64,000 nt of DNA from Flavobacteriaceae bacterium PS02334. Lineage in GTDB: Bacteria > Bacteroidota > Bacteroidia > Flavobacteriales > Flavobacteriaceae. The stretch spans positions 744,001 to 808,000 of the forward strand of contig JASCOH010000001.1 in NCBI GenBank assembly GCA_029959295.1, in the 5' to 3' direction. Below, piece by piece: positions 36,787-45,877 of this stretch. The first letter of the stretch is position 1. Every line of letters begins with the position of its first letter. The notes below the pieces were generated by a model that saw only the letters and a list, made by a program, of their open reading frames with translations, did not search any database and was not told where the DNA came from. Made by a program: the position numbers and the translations under genes.

Positions 36787-38976
36787 TTATTTAGTAAACA
36801 ATAATTCTCGGTATTTAGTCAATGTCCAGATTTCGTCATCAACCAAAAGCTCTAGCTTGTCGCAGTGCTCTCTGATTACTTCAAAATAAGGTTTCACATT
36901 TTCGCAATAAGCAGCAGCCATTTCTTCTGAATTAGAAAGGTTGTTTGCTTTTTTGCGCTCTTCGGTCATTTCTTCCACTTTGGTATTGATACCTTCAATG
37001 TGTCCAGAAATTTCTCTGATCAAAGAAACTTGCTCTTTTGCAATCGTTTCATATTCGCTTCCGAAGATGTCTTTCAAACCTTTTACGTTTTCGATCAAAA
37101 GATTTTGGTAACGAATCGCTGTTGGAACAACATGGTTTCTTGCTATATCTCCAAGAACTCTTCCTTCAATTTGGATTTTCTTAGTGTATTCTTCCAATTC
37201 GATTTCATAACGAGCTTCCACTTCCACGTGGTTCATCACTCCTAATTCTTTGAAAAGAGCAATTGCTTTTTCAGAAACTTTAGCTTTCAAAGCTGTTGGA
37301 GTTGTTTTGTGGTTGCTTAAGCCTCTTTTTCCAGCTTCAATTTCCCAAGCTTCGCTATATCCGTCTCCTTCAAAAAGGATATTTTTTGTTCCTTTAATAT
37401 ATTCTCTCAAAACATTGAAGATCGCATCGTCTTTCTTCATGTCTTTTTCTTCGATCAAAGCGTCAACTTCTTTCTTGAAATCAATCAATTGTTTTGCAAC
37501 GATTGAGTTTAAAGTAGTCATTGCGTTCGCACAGTTTGCAGAAGAACCAACTGCTCTGAACTCAAATTTGTTTCCAGTGAAAGCAAATGGCGAAGTTCTG
37601 TTTCTGTCTGTATTATCCAATAAAACGTCTGGAATTTTTCCAACAACGTTCAATTTAAGATCTGTTTTTTCTTCAGGAGACAATTTCCCGGCAGAAACGC
37701 CTTCCAATTCAGCCAACACTTTTGTCAATTGCTGACCGATGAAAACAGAAATAATTGCAGGTGGCGCTTCGTTTGCTCCAAGACGGTGGTCGTTGCTTGC
37801 TGTTGCAATCGCCGCTCTCAATAATTCTTCATATGTATCAACCGCTTTGATTGTATTAATGAAGAAAGTCAAGAATTGCAAGTTGCTCATTGGCGTTTTT
37901 CCAGGTCCAAGTAAGTTTACGCCAGTGTCTGTTGCTAAAGACCAGTTGTTGTGTTTTCCAGAACCGTTTACTCCTTTGAATGGTTTTTCATGGAATAATA
38001 CTTTGAAATCGTGACGTTCTGCCACTTTTTGCATTACATCCATCAACAAAGAGTTATGGTCAACCGCTAAGTTTGTCTCTTCAAAAATCGGAGCCAGTTC
38101 AAATTGGTTTGGTGCCACTTCATTGTGACGCGTTTTTACTGGAATACCTAAAAGCATGCACTCATATTCCAATTCTCTCATATAAGTAAGAACTCTCGTT
38201 GGAATTGAACCAAAATAATGGTCATCCAATTGTTGTCCTTTTGCAGAAGTATGTCCTAATAATGTTCTTCCTGTCATCAAAATGTCAGGTCTTGAATTAG
38301 CCAAAGCCGTGTCAATCAAGAAATATTCTTGTTCCCAGCCTAAAGTTGCTGTAACTTTCTTTACGTTTTTATCAAAATAACGACAAACAGAAGCTGCAGC
38401 ATCATCAACAGCAGAAAGCGCTCTTAACAAAGGTGTTTTATAATCTAAAGCTTCTCCTGTGTAAGAGATGAAAACCGTTGGAATACATAGAGTTGTTCCA
38501 AAAATAAATGCTGGAGATGTTGGATCCCAAGCTGTATATCCTCTTGCTTCAAAAGTATTTCTGATTCCACCATTTGGGAAAGAAGAAGCATCTGGCTCTT
38601 GTTGTACCAATTGGCCTCCGCCAAATTTCTCAACCGGATCGCTTCCGTCATAAGACGTTTCAAAAAACGCGTCATGCTTTTCAGCAGTTGTTCCTGTCAA
38701 AGGCTGAAACCAGTGCGTATAATGTGTAACTCCTTTAGATAATGCCCACTCTTTCATTCCAAGAGCAATATAATCGGCTAGTTTTCTATCAATTTTTTTA
38801 CCGTGCTGGATGGCATCCTTTACACCTTGATAGGCATCTTGAGTCAAAAACTGACGCATTGCTTTGTCATTAAATACATTGCTGCCAAAAATTGCAGATT
38901 TTCTCTCCAATTCTTCAAATTTTACAGGCTTTCTACCTGCAGTTTGTGCTAACGCTTGAAAACGAAATGTTGACAT
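36787..38976 (-). CDS. glnN: Glutamine synthetase type III
   Basis: A 729-residue GSIII (GlnN), the ammonium-assimilating type typical of Bacteroidetes and much longer than GSI. Features: N-terminal RFQALAQTAGRKP, catalytic-domain motifs VTHYTHWFQPLTG, WEQEYFLID, NEVAPNQFELAPIFEE and FHEKPFKGVNGSGKHNNWS. It makes glutamine from glutamate, ammonia and ATP. Transcribed alone; the 380-bp region upstream carries a -7 box and an inverted repeat that may be an operator for nitrogen control. Confidence 0.96.
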   Translation of the reverse strand: MSTFRFQALAQTAGRKPVKFEELERKSAIFGSNVFNDKAMRQFLTQDAYQGVKDAIQHGKKIDRKLADYIALGMKEWALSKGVTHYTHWFQPLTGTTAEKHDAFFETSYDGSDPVEKFGGGQLVQQEPDASSFPNGGIRNTFEARGYTAWDPTSPAFIFGTTLCIPTVFISYTGEALDYKTPLLRALSAVDDAAASVCRYFDKNVKKVTATLGWEQEYFLIDTALANSRPDILMTGRTLLGHTSAKGQQLDDHYFGSIPTRVLTYMRELEYECMLLGIPVKTRHNEVAPNQFELAPIFEETNLAVDHNSLLMDVMQKVAERHDFKVLFHEKPFKGVNGSGKHNNWSLATDTGVNLLGPGKTPMSNLQFLTFFINTIKAVDTYEELLRAAIATASNDHRLGANEAPPAIISVFIGQQLTKVLAELEGVSAGKLSPEEKTDLKLNVVGKIPDVLLDNTDRNRTSPFAFTGNKFEFRAVGSSANCANAMTTLNSIVAKQLIDFKKEVDALIEEKDMKKDDAIFNVLREYIKGTKNILFEGDGYSEAWEIEAGKRGLSNHKTTPTALKAKVSEKAIALFKELGVMNHVEVEARYEIELEEYTKKIQIEGRVLGDIARNHVVPTAIRYQNLLIENVKGLKDIFGSEYETIAKEQVSLIREISGHIEGINTKVEEMTEERKKANNLSNSEEMAAAYCENVKPYFEVIREHCDKLELLVDDEIWTLTKYRELLFTK

Positions 38977-39014
38977 ATGAAAGATTTTAGAATAAAATTC
39001 AAATTATTTTGATG

Positions 39015-39022
39015 CAAAGATA
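39015..39022 (-). promoter_or_regulatory. -7 box of glnN
   Basis: TATCTTTG on the minus strand, with a TTTTG upstream at 15-bp spacing, slightly below the usual range. Confidence 0.45.
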
Positions 39023-39046
39023 TAATTTTTATTACTTCAAAATCAT

Positions 39047-39072
39047 TATACCCTATATTTTTTAGGGGTATA
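39047..39072. promoter_or_regulatory. Inverted repeat upstream of the glnN promoter (possible operator)
   Basis: Arms TATACCC (39047-39053) and GGGTATA (39066-39072), extended by CTA/TAG with one extra G, around a T-rich centre. It lies upstream of the -7 box where an activator or repressor could bind. Confidence 0.35.
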
Positions 39073-39356
39073 TTTTAATAATAATTCATTTTACCGTTTT
39101 AAACCCTTTCAAATTTAGATAAATTCACATTTTGAGAGATAAGTATGGCTTACATAATTAAAATGATGTCAAAATTAATCCTATAAATAAATATTCAAAT
39201 TGTATAATGCGCATCATATATAGGATAAGTAATTTTATTTTTATTAAAAAATCAATGATTTGTTAATTGTGTTAAACATACTATAAGGCAAAAATACAAT
39301 TGTTGTTTAATACGTAATTTTAGATAAATAAATTAATAACCAAAAAATAAACGATC

Positions 39357-39620
39357 ATGAGTAACAAAAAATTAATCTTAGGAGTCGCAGCTGGAGTTGC
39401 AGCCTTGGCAGTTGTAGGAGTTTTAATCGCTAAGAAAAAATCGAAAAAAAACCAGCTTTCGTCAAAAGCAACTGAAGCTAAAGACAATTTCAGAAGCAAA
39501 TTGCAAGAACTAAAGAAAAAAGCAACAAAAGAGTTCAACAATACCTTACAAGACAGCGAAAACCTTGCAAACAAAGCAAAAGACAGAGCCAACGAATGGG
39601 TCTCTAAAGTTGCTAATTAA
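39357..39620 (+). CDS. YtxH-like small membrane-anchored protein
   Basis: An 87-residue protein with one N-terminal TM helix (LILGVAAGVAALAVVGVLIA), a very basic stretch (KKKSKKN) and a long charged helix likely to form a coiled coil (RSKLQELKKKATKEFNN, ENLANKAKDRANEW). This matches the YtxH-type stress-associated membrane proteins. 58 bp upstream of the glycosyltransferase gene, same strand; a joint transcript is plausible. Function unknown. Confidence 0.78.
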   Translation: MSNKKLILGVAAGVAALAVVGVLIAKKKSKKNQLSSKATEAKDNFRSKLQELKKKATKEFNNTLQDSENLANKAKDRANEWVSKVAN

Positions 39621-39678
39621 GATAAGTTTAGGTCACGAAGAATATGTTGAAAGATTGCCAATAATAAAATGAATCCCA

Positions 39679-42042
39679 ATGAAAATGAAACCGCTACAAT
39701 CGAACACAAAAACTGAACAAAACAATTCAGCGAGTATTTTGCCTTCAAGAATCAATTTTTCTGACGACGACCAATTGCCAGAAGTTTTGTTTATTACTTC
39801 TTTTCCGCCGAGAGAATGCGGTATTGCTACCTATTCTCAAGACTTGATGAAAGCGTTGAACAACCAATATGTGAGTTCTTTTTCATTGACGGTCTGCGCT
39901 TTAGAAAATAACAACGAAAGACATTTGTATGAAGATGAAGAAGTAAAATATACTTTAAACACTTCTGATTCAAAATCTTATGACGCGTTGCTGAAGTCAA
40001 TTAATGCTGACGACAATATTAAAGTCGTGGTTTTACAGCATGAGTTTGGTTTATTTGCGGAAGATGTGCCGAGTTTCAATAAATTCATTACCGATCTTCA
40101 AAAACCTTTATGTGTTGTTTTCCACACGGTTTTGCCACGACCTGACGAAGCTTTTAAGAAAAATGTGCAGCATATTTTAGACCGTGCCGATTCTATTATC
40201 GTCATGACTAAAAATTCTTCTGACATGCTGATTGAAGATTATCGCGTGGACGAACCGGCAAAGATCAGCGTGATTCCTCACGGAACGCACTTGGTTCCTC
40301 ACAAAGATAAAAATGCCCTTAAAATAAAATACGGCGTAAAAGGCAGAAAAATCCTTTCGACTTTCGGATTATTGAGTTCTGGAAAAAGCATCGAAACTAC
40401 TTTGGAAGCTTTGCCTACAATTGTAAACAAAAACCCAGATGTTCTCTTCCTTATTATTGGAAAAACGCATCCTGGAGTTGTGCTTCACGAAGGCGAAGTT
40501 TACAGAGAATCGCTCGAAGCCAAAATCAAAGAGCTTAAATTAGAGAAAAATGTCCAATTCGTAAATAAATACCTTCCGTTAGAGGAATTGCTGGATTATT
40601 TGCAATTGACTGACATTTACCTTTTCACTTCAAAAGATCCTAATCAAGCTGTGAGCGGTACTTTTTCTTATGCCATGAGCTGTGGATGTGCGATTATTTC
40701 CACACCAATTCCACACGCAAAAGAAATGCTTGCTGACGGTTCGGGACTTACTTTTGATTTCGGAAATTCAAAACAATTGTCTGATGCCGTGAATCTTTTG
40801 ATTTATGATATCGGCCTGCGCAAAAGCATCGTAATGAACGGCTTGCACAAAATCATCCATACGGCTTGGGAAAATTCAGCTGTAGCGCATGCGGTTTTGT
40901 TCCAAAAAATTTCTGGAGACACAATTGAATTGCACTACAGAAATCCGGCTTTGAATTTAGACCATACTAAAAAGATGACGACCGATTTCGGAATCTTGCA
41001 GTTTTCAAAATTGAATCGTCCTGACCCAAATTCAGGCTATACAATTGATGACAATGCGAGAGCGATGATTGCGATGTGCCAAGATTATAAATTGACGCGC
41101 GACATTGAAGACTTGAAATACATCAAAATTTATTTAGATTTCATCGCTTTCTGTCTGCAAGACGATGGAAAATTCTTGAATTACGTAGACATACAGCACA
41201 ATTTTACAGCACAAAACAATGCTGTAAATCTTGAAGACAGTTCTGGAAGAGCGCTTTGGGCTTTGGGTTATTTAATTTCCCTCGCTCCTATTCTTCCTTC
41301 CAATTTAAGCAAGAAAGCAGAAGCCGTTTTCAGAAAAGCTTTGGTTCCTGCAGCTGATTTCCATTCGCCTCGTGCTATGGCTTTTATCATCAAAGGATTG
41401 TACTATTTTAACAGACATATCAAGGAAGTTGAAAATGAACAACAAATCAAAGTTTATGCAAATCGCTTGATGCACATGTATCAAAGTGTAGCAACTGAGG
41501 ACTGGAAATGGTATGAAACCTACCTGACTTATGCTAACAGCGTTTTGCCAGAAGCCATGCTTTGCGCCTATGCGGTCACTCATGAGGAAGAATACAAAGA
41601 AATTGCCAAAGAATCGTTTGATTTTTTGCTTGCAAACACCTTTACAGAAAACAGCATCAAGGTAATTTCAAACCGTTCTTGGCATGTAAAAGGACAAGAA
41701 AAAAGCGAATTTGGCGAACAGCCGATTGATGTAGCTTATACTGTTTTGGCTTTGAGAAAATTCCATGATATTTTTAAAGAAGAGAAATATTTGAACAAGA
41801 TGGAAATTGCCTTCAATTGGTTTTTAGGCAACAACCATTTACAGCAAATCATTTACAACCCTTGTACTGGCGGTTGTTTCGACGGATTAGAAGAAACACA
41901 CGTCAACTTAAACCAAGGATCAGAATCTACAGTAAGTTATTTAATGGCGCGTTTGACAATTGCCAAATACTTCGGAAATCCAAACACGATTTACTTTAGA
42001 AATAAGCTAAAAGCAGCGAAGCTATTATTACTGAAAGCATAA
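39679..42042 (+). CDS. Fused GT4 glycosyltransferase with a C-terminal alpha/alpha-toroid-like domain
   Basis: 787 residues without signal peptide. Residues ~35-410 are a GT-B glycosyltransferase of family 4 type (PPRECGIATYSQDL, VIPHGTHLV, LSTFGLLSSGKSIETTLEAL, AMSCGCAIISTPIPHAKEML). Residues ~430-787 form a helical domain (GYTIDDNARAMIAMCQDY, EDSSGRALWALGYL, PIDVAYTVLALRKFHDIF) like (alpha/alpha)6 glycosidase barrels. A sugar transferase with its own glycan-binding or trimming module is suggested; substrate unknown. Monocistronic or with the YtxH gene. Confidence 0.8.
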   Translation: MKMKPLQSNTKTEQNNSASILPSRINFSDDDQLPEVLFITSFPPRECGIATYSQDLMKALNNQYVSSFSLTVCALENNNERHLYEDEEVKYTLNTSDSKSYDALLKSINADDNIKVVVLQHEFGLFAEDVPSFNKFITDLQKPLCVVFHTVLPRPDEAFKKNVQHILDRADSIIVMTKNSSDMLIEDYRVDEPAKISVIPHGTHLVPHKDKNALKIKYGVKGRKILSTFGLLSSGKSIETTLEALPTIVNKNPDVLFLIIGKTHPGVVLHEGEVYRESLEAKIKELKLEKNVQFVNKYLPLEELLDYLQLTDIYLFTSKDPNQAVSGTFSYAMSCGCAIISTPIPHAKEMLADGSGLTFDFGNSKQLSDAVNLLIYDIGLRKSIVMNGLHKIIHTAWENSAVAHAVLFQKISGDTIELHYRNPALNLDHTKKMTTDFGILQFSKLNRPDPNSGYTIDDNARAMIAMCQDYKLTRDIEDLKYIKIYLDFIAFCLQDDGKFLNYVDIQHNFTAQNNAVNLEDSSGRALWALGYLISLAPILPSNLSKKAEAVFRKALVPAADFHSPRAMAFIIKGLYYFNRHIKEVENEQQIKVYANRLMHMYQSVATEDWKWYETYLTYANSVLPEAMLCAYAVTHEEEYKEIAKESFDFLLANTFTENSIKVISNRSWHVKGQEKSEFGEQPIDVAYTVLALRKFHDIFKEEKYLNKMEIAFNWFLGNNHLQQIIYNPCTGGCFDGLEETHVNLNQGSESTVSYLMARLTIAKYFGNPNTIYFRNKLKAAKLLLLKA

Positions 42043-42062
42043 TTATTAATTCATTTTCAGAG

Positions 42063-42097
42063 AAAAAAGCTTCGCTAATTTAGCGAGGCTTTTTTTA
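42063..42097 (+). terminator. Terminator of the glycosyltransferase gene
   Basis: Stem AAAAAAGCTTCGCT/AGCGAGGCTTTTTT with one U-G pair on the plus strand and a short loop, then a T run. Confidence 0.8.
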
Positions 42098-42120
42098 AGC
42101 AAACTTTTAAAAATTAAGCA

Positions 42121-42146
42121 TAAAAAAAGAGACCCGAAAGTCTCTT
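42121..42146 (-). terminator. Terminator of the lipoprotein gene at 42171
   Basis: Stem AAGAGAC/GTCTCTT (42127-42133/42140-42146) with a T run on the minus strand. Confidence 0.75.
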
Positions 42147-42170
42147 ATGTTTTTTTAAATATAAGTTGAA

Positions 42171-42695
42171 TTATCTAGTTTCAATAGTTTTGATGTTGCT
42201 ATCATTTAAACCGTAGGCTTTGATCACTGCATTGTAATCTGAAAGATCTAGTTGATTTACATTTCTACCTACACCAGAATTATAAGCAGGTACAACTAAA
42301 ACTCTAAAAACTTGGTTTGCAGAAAACGCAGGACGTTCTTCAGCTGGAAAATTACTTTCAAGATAAATACTAATTTTATTTACGCTAAAATCAAATGTAT
42401 ACTGCAAGAAATCACCATCTGAAAAATTATAAGATTGCGGAAGAGCTTCCCAAACATCATTTACTCCTTCAGTACCTACAAGCCTGTACATCAAAATCAT
42501 ATCTGAACTATAAATCGGCGGACTTAGAGTATAATCAATTTTATATCCATTCCCCGCATTAAAAGTAGTATTTTGATTAATTTCAAAAACCTCTGCAATT
42601 GTATCATTATCTGTTACAACGACATCATCGTCACTGCTACAGCTTTGGAAAGCCGTTATTCCGACGATAGCTAAAAGTAAAAATATTCTTTTCAT
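42171..42695 (-). CDS. Hypothetical lipoprotein
   Basis: 174 residues with signal peptide and lipobox (TAFQSCSSDDD, Cys about residue 19) and the acidic SSDDD spacer common in flavobacterial surface lipoproteins. The body is beta-rich and acidic; a stretch (VVPAYNSGVGRNVNQLDLSDY) is well structured, but I recognise no family. No clear neighbour link. Monocistronic with its own terminator. Confidence 0.68.
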   Translation of the reverse strand: MKRIFLLLAIVGITAFQSCSSDDDVVVTDNDTIAEVFEINQNTTFNAGNGYKIDYTLSPPIYSSDMILMYRLVGTEGVNDVWEALPQSYNFSDGDFLQYTFDFSVNKISIYLESNFPAEERPAFSANQVFRVLVVPAYNSGVGRNVNQLDLSDYNAVIKAYGLNDSNIKTIETR

Positions 42696-42783
42696 AATTT
42701 AAATTTTTTTATTGTTTATAAAGGTATTCCAAAAATAAAGCCAAAAAAATATTTTAAGAGAAAATTCGGAAAATTATTTCAAT

Positions 42784-42791
42784 TATCTTTG
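42784..42791 (+). promoter_or_regulatory. -7 box of the DUF1543 gene
   Basis: TATCTTTG, only 5 nt before the ATG. Confidence 0.45.
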
Positions 42792-42796
42792 TACTT

Positions 42797-43378
42797 ATGA
42801 CAGATAAAAAACTCAAACTTTACATGATAATGCTGGGCGCTACGCCAAATGGAAGAGTCACAGAACAGCATGATATTTTTTTCGGAATTGGTTCTTCTTT
42901 AACAGAATTAGTTCCTGATATGATTAATTTCTGGCCGGAAGCTTTGGGTAAAATCCACATTGATTGCTGGCGCGAAGTAACTTCCGTTGACGGATATTCT
43001 ATTGAAATTGTTCCAAAAGAAATGACGGCTGAATCTCCTGAAAAGTTATTTTTCCTCAATCTCGGCGGTTATAAGGAAAATGAATTTGAAGAATATCATT
43101 ATAAAATGCTGGCTGTTTCAGAGACGCTTTCGTTAGCCACAAAGTCATCGAAACAGACTGCTTTTTACAAACATTACAGCTTTAAGAACGAAACGACCAA
43201 AGGCGCAACTTCGCACATTGATGAAAAATATGGCGTCGATGTTGACGATGCTTACAATGTGCAAGATATTTTATCTCCAGCTTACAAAGAAAAATACCAG
43301 TTAAAAATTACGGCTTCCGAAGAAAATCGAGAAGACGAATTGCATATTGGCTATGTAAAAATCAGCAGTTTGAAATAA
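42797..43378 (+). CDS. DUF1543 domain protein
   Basis: 193 residues, soluble. The opening KLKLYMIMLGATPNGRVTEQHDIFFGIG is the signature of DUF1543, found in duplicate in these proteins; a second, weaker copy can be seen from about residue 100. Function unknown. The -7 box is so close to the ATG that the mRNA is probably leaderless. The convergent SdiA-regulated-like gene lies 9 bp beyond its stop codon. Confidence 0.82.
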   Translation: MTDKKLKLYMIMLGATPNGRVTEQHDIFFGIGSSLTELVPDMINFWPEALGKIHIDCWREVTSVDGYSIEIVPKEMTAESPEKLFFLNLGGYKENEFEEYHYKMLAVSETLSLATKSSKQTAFYKHYSFKNETTKGATSHIDEKYGVDVDDAYNVQDILSPAYKEKYQLKITASEENREDELHIGYVKISSLK

Positions 43379-43386
43379 TTACGCTT

Positions 43387-44367
43387 TTAATTACTAGAAA
43401 AACGAGTCAAATAATCTCCTAAAAAAGGCGAAAGATCAATTTTATGCAGCTTCGGACGATGTTTTAAAATCGGCCATTGCGCAAATTTTTCATTTGTCAG
43501 ATAAAATTCTAGATTAGTTTTGCATGCAATTCCTTCCACTTGGCGAAAAGGCAATTTGAGTTTTATCTTTCGCTTGTTTCCAGAGAAGAAATCTGTGTTT
43601 TTAAAATCATACAACAAATAGACAAAAGGCATCTGCAACTTGCTGTAACCGCACAAAACAACGATTTTCTTGTCTTCCAGATAAGTCGCTCCGGTCACTA
43701 ATCCATGTATATCAAAAGTCGTTTTCAGTTTTGCAGTATACTTTCCTGGAACTTTAGGAAATCCGTACAAGCTGGTTTTCTTGGCTTTCCATTGTTTTGT
43801 AAATATGAAAATGCTGTCTTTTGAGACTATAAAAACTTCGCCGTCAAAATTTGTCTTATTGCTTTTCATCTCGCTAAAATCAACTTGATCTTCATAGGAA
43901 AAATAAATAGTATCAATAACTGGATTATTCAAAAGCAACGATTTCTTTTCCACCCGCAAAATGTGAAGATCTTTGCTGTTGGCATTCACATTATTGCCAA
44001 TATTTCCGACATAAATATAATTTGCATCTTGTGAAATCTCTTCCCAATCCCTGTTGACCGTTTTCTTTAGATTATACGACTCCAGAATTTTTCCAGAAAG
44101 TGTATCCAAAGCATGAATTGCAGTATCAGTATCATCGTTGATCGTCCAAAATCTGTTTTCCCAATAAATAAGTCCTGAAGTTTCTTGAATTGTATCTTGC
44201 AGGACTTTTGAAAAAATCGGTTTTATTTTTTCGATTTTATAAGCACAGCTTCCGTCGTTCACTGTCGCTTTTGGATTATAATTTTTTGAAAGCGGATCAG
44301 TACAGCCGGCTATTTGCGAATTGGCGGCAAAAGAAATTAGCATAAAGCAGAGAAAGCCGAATTTCAT
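43387..44367 (-). CDS. Secreted beta-propeller-like protein (SdiA-regulated/esterase-like type)
   Basis: 326 residues, signal peptide ending ANSQ. A short Cys-containing motif follows (GCTDPLSKNYNPKATVNDGSC), a repeat often found in exported Bacteroidetes proteins. Residues ~55-320 form beta strands typical of SdiA-regulated or phytase/esterase-like propellers (TSGLIYWENRFWTINDD, WEEISQDANYIYVGNIGNN, VTGATYLEDKKIVVLCGY). No catalytic assignment possible. No T9SS sorting domain seen. Confidence 0.68.
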   Translation of the reverse strand: MKFGFLCFMLISFAANSQIAGCTDPLSKNYNPKATVNDGSCAYKIEKIKPIFSKVLQDTIQETSGLIYWENRFWTINDDTDTAIHALDTLSGKILESYNLKKTVNRDWEEISQDANYIYVGNIGNNVNANSKDLHILRVEKKSLLLNNPVIDTIYFSYEDQVDFSEMKSNKTNFDGEVFIVSKDSIFIFTKQWKAKKTSLYGFPKVPGKYTAKLKTTFDIHGLVTGATYLEDKKIVVLCGYSKLQMPFVYLLYDFKNTDFFSGNKRKIKLKLPFRQVEGIACKTNLEFYLTNEKFAQWPILKHRPKLHKIDLSPFLGDYLTRFSSN

Positions 44368-44533
44368 AAGATTATTTTATCACAAATCTACTAAAAATAA
44401 GCGTTGGCAATGTTTCACATGCCATCACGAACTTAAAATTTATAGTTCCTTTAACAAGTGTTAATGTCTAAAAGTTATTGATAATGCGTAATTTAGATAA
44501 AGAAAAATATACGAGACTGCAAAAACAATACTT

Positions 44534-44959
44534 ATGAACAAACTGGGACCAATCATTGTAATCGAAGACGACATAGATGACCAGGAAATTTTAGCCGAAA
44601 TTTTCAAAAAACTTGATTATCCAAATAAAATCGTCTTTTTTCAAGACGGATTTAAAGCACTTGACCATCTTATAAATGCAACAGAACAGCCATTTTTAAT
44701 ACTTTCAGACATAAGCATGCCTTTAATCTCAGGATTTGAACTGCGTGACAAAGTATACCAAAATAACGACCTGCGCATGCGGTGCATTCCTTATTTATTT
44801 TTCACGACGGCAACATCGCAAAAAGCAATAATCGAAGCATATTCAAGGTCAATTCAAGGCTTTTTTGTAAAACCGACCAGCTTCAAGGAATTAGAAAATA
44901 CGATGCGAAAAATAGTTGAATATTGGCAGGAATGCGTTTCACCTGATGCCGTTTATTAA
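44534..44959 (+). CDS. Single-domain response regulator
   Basis: 141 residues consisting only of a receiver domain: acidic pocket in VIEDDIDDQE, phosphoacceptor Asp in LILSDISMPL, Thr in FFTTAT and Lys in FFVKPTSF. No output domain, so it probably passes phosphate or acts by protein contact, in the manner of CheY. No kinase is adjacent; the nearest is the hybrid kinase at 60.6 kb. Partner unknown. Confidence 0.85.
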   Translation: MNKLGPIIVIEDDIDDQEILAEIFKKLDYPNKIVFFQDGFKALDHLINATEQPFLILSDISMPLISGFELRDKVYQNNDLRMRCIPYLFFTTATSQKAIIEAYSRSIQGFFVKPTSFKELENTMRKIVEYWQECVSPDAVY

Positions 44960-44990
44960 AAAACCCATCTCCTTTTCAGAAGATGGATTT
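44958..44990 (-). terminator. Terminator of the 45013 T9SS cargo gene
   Basis: 10-bp stem AAATCCATCT/AGATGGGTTT on the minus strand (44990-44981/44970-44961), one U-G pair, then a T run. Confidence 0.65.
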
Positions 44991-45012
44991 CGATAAGTTA
45001 AAATTTGAATAA

Positions 45013-45720
45013 TTATTTTTTGATAACCTTCATTGTCTGGTGATTATTTCCAGAAGCAACTTCTAATAAATAAGCGCCTGCAGAAAGCGATTCTAAATTT
45101 ACCTGAACTTCATTGCTGTTAAAGTTTTGTACCAATACTTTTTGTCCCAATAAATTATAAACTGCAACACCGTCAATTACCTCATTTTGAGAGACTGTCA
45201 CAATATTCATTACCGGATTTGGATACAAACTTACTTTAGAAGCATCAAAACCATCTCTGGACAAAACCACTTGAGAAACCTCAAAAGTGAAAGATGTTTC
45301 AAAGAAATACCAATAATCATCCCAAGCAAAATAATAAGTCGTTCCTACTGTTGGCGTAAAGGTAACTTCTGAAGTATAATTATCATTTTCGCCATCAACA
45401 TCATCGCTAAAACTAAGACAAGTCAAAGCGCCACAAGATCCTGTGTAAACATGAAGCCTTGTATCAACAATGTCATCAATATTTGCTTGATTATTTGACG
45501 AAATCGTGACAGCTCCTGCAGAAGTTGCAGTAAATGAATACCAATCTGCAGTAAAAGGCGAATCTTCTTCATCTGAACAATCTGGCGTTGGTAATTCTGT
45601 ACCTGTCAATCCATTATTTGTGTAAGTACCTACTGTCACTGGCAAAGCAGTAGCACATGTACCTTGTGCGAAATTTAAAAATGGAAGAAACAATAATAAG
45701 GAAGTAGTAATTTTTTTCAT
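45013..45720 (-). CDS. T9SS type A sorting-domain protein
   Basis: 235 residues from the ATG at 45720, which begins a signal peptide (ending LNFAQ); the upstream frame at 45759 adds a hydrophilic extension. An N-terminal beta-sandwich of the bacterial pre-peptidase (PPC-like) kind follows (TADWYSFTATSAGAVTISS, TTYYFAWDDYWYFFETSF), then a type A sorting domain (VSLYPNPVMNIVTVSQNEV, LSAGAYLLEVASG, TMKVIKK). Expected on the cell surface or secreted. No enzyme motif, so likely an adhesin-like or binding factor. Confidence 0.82.
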   Translation of the reverse strand: MKKITTSLLLFLPFLNFAQGTCATALPVTVGTYTNNGLTGTELPTPDCSDEEDSPFTADWYSFTATSAGAVTISSNNQANIDDIVDTRLHVYTGSCGALTCLSFSDDVDGENDNYTSEVTFTPTVGTTYYFAWDDYWYFFETSFTFEVSQVVLSRDGFDASKVSLYPNPVMNIVTVSQNEVIDGVAVYNLLGQKVLVQNFNSNEVQVNLESLSAGAYLLEVASGNNHQTMKVIKK

Positions 45721-45877
45721 AAGCTTTTTATATTTTATATCGAAAATAAACAATTTCAATGAATTACAATAGTATCTATATGAATTTTATATTTTAAAGC
45801 ATAAAAACATTTATTATGATGAAAAAATAAATATCCAAAATCCATCTTTTTACTATCTTTATCAAAAAACAAAAACA

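Larger units (their letters stand above)
38977..39356. other. 380-bp intergenic region between glnN and the YtxH-like gene
   Basis: Divergent promoter region. It contains the glnN -7 box (39015-39022), an inverted repeat (39047-39072) and a near-consensus -7 box for the plus gene (TAATTTTA, 39315-39322). The rest (about 39080-39300) is very AT-rich with nothing recognisable. Confidence 0.7.

Noticed and set aside
37226-37246. parS-like sequence (TTCCACGTGG) within glnN
   Set aside because: Only about 12 of 16 positions fit the classical parS site, it lies in coding sequence 10 kb from parB, and a single partial match in 64 kb is expected by chance.
37250-37735. 161-residue plus-strand ORF antisense to glnN
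   Set aside because: Lies wholly within the glnN catalytic region; its residues are explained by the codon pattern of the opposite strand.
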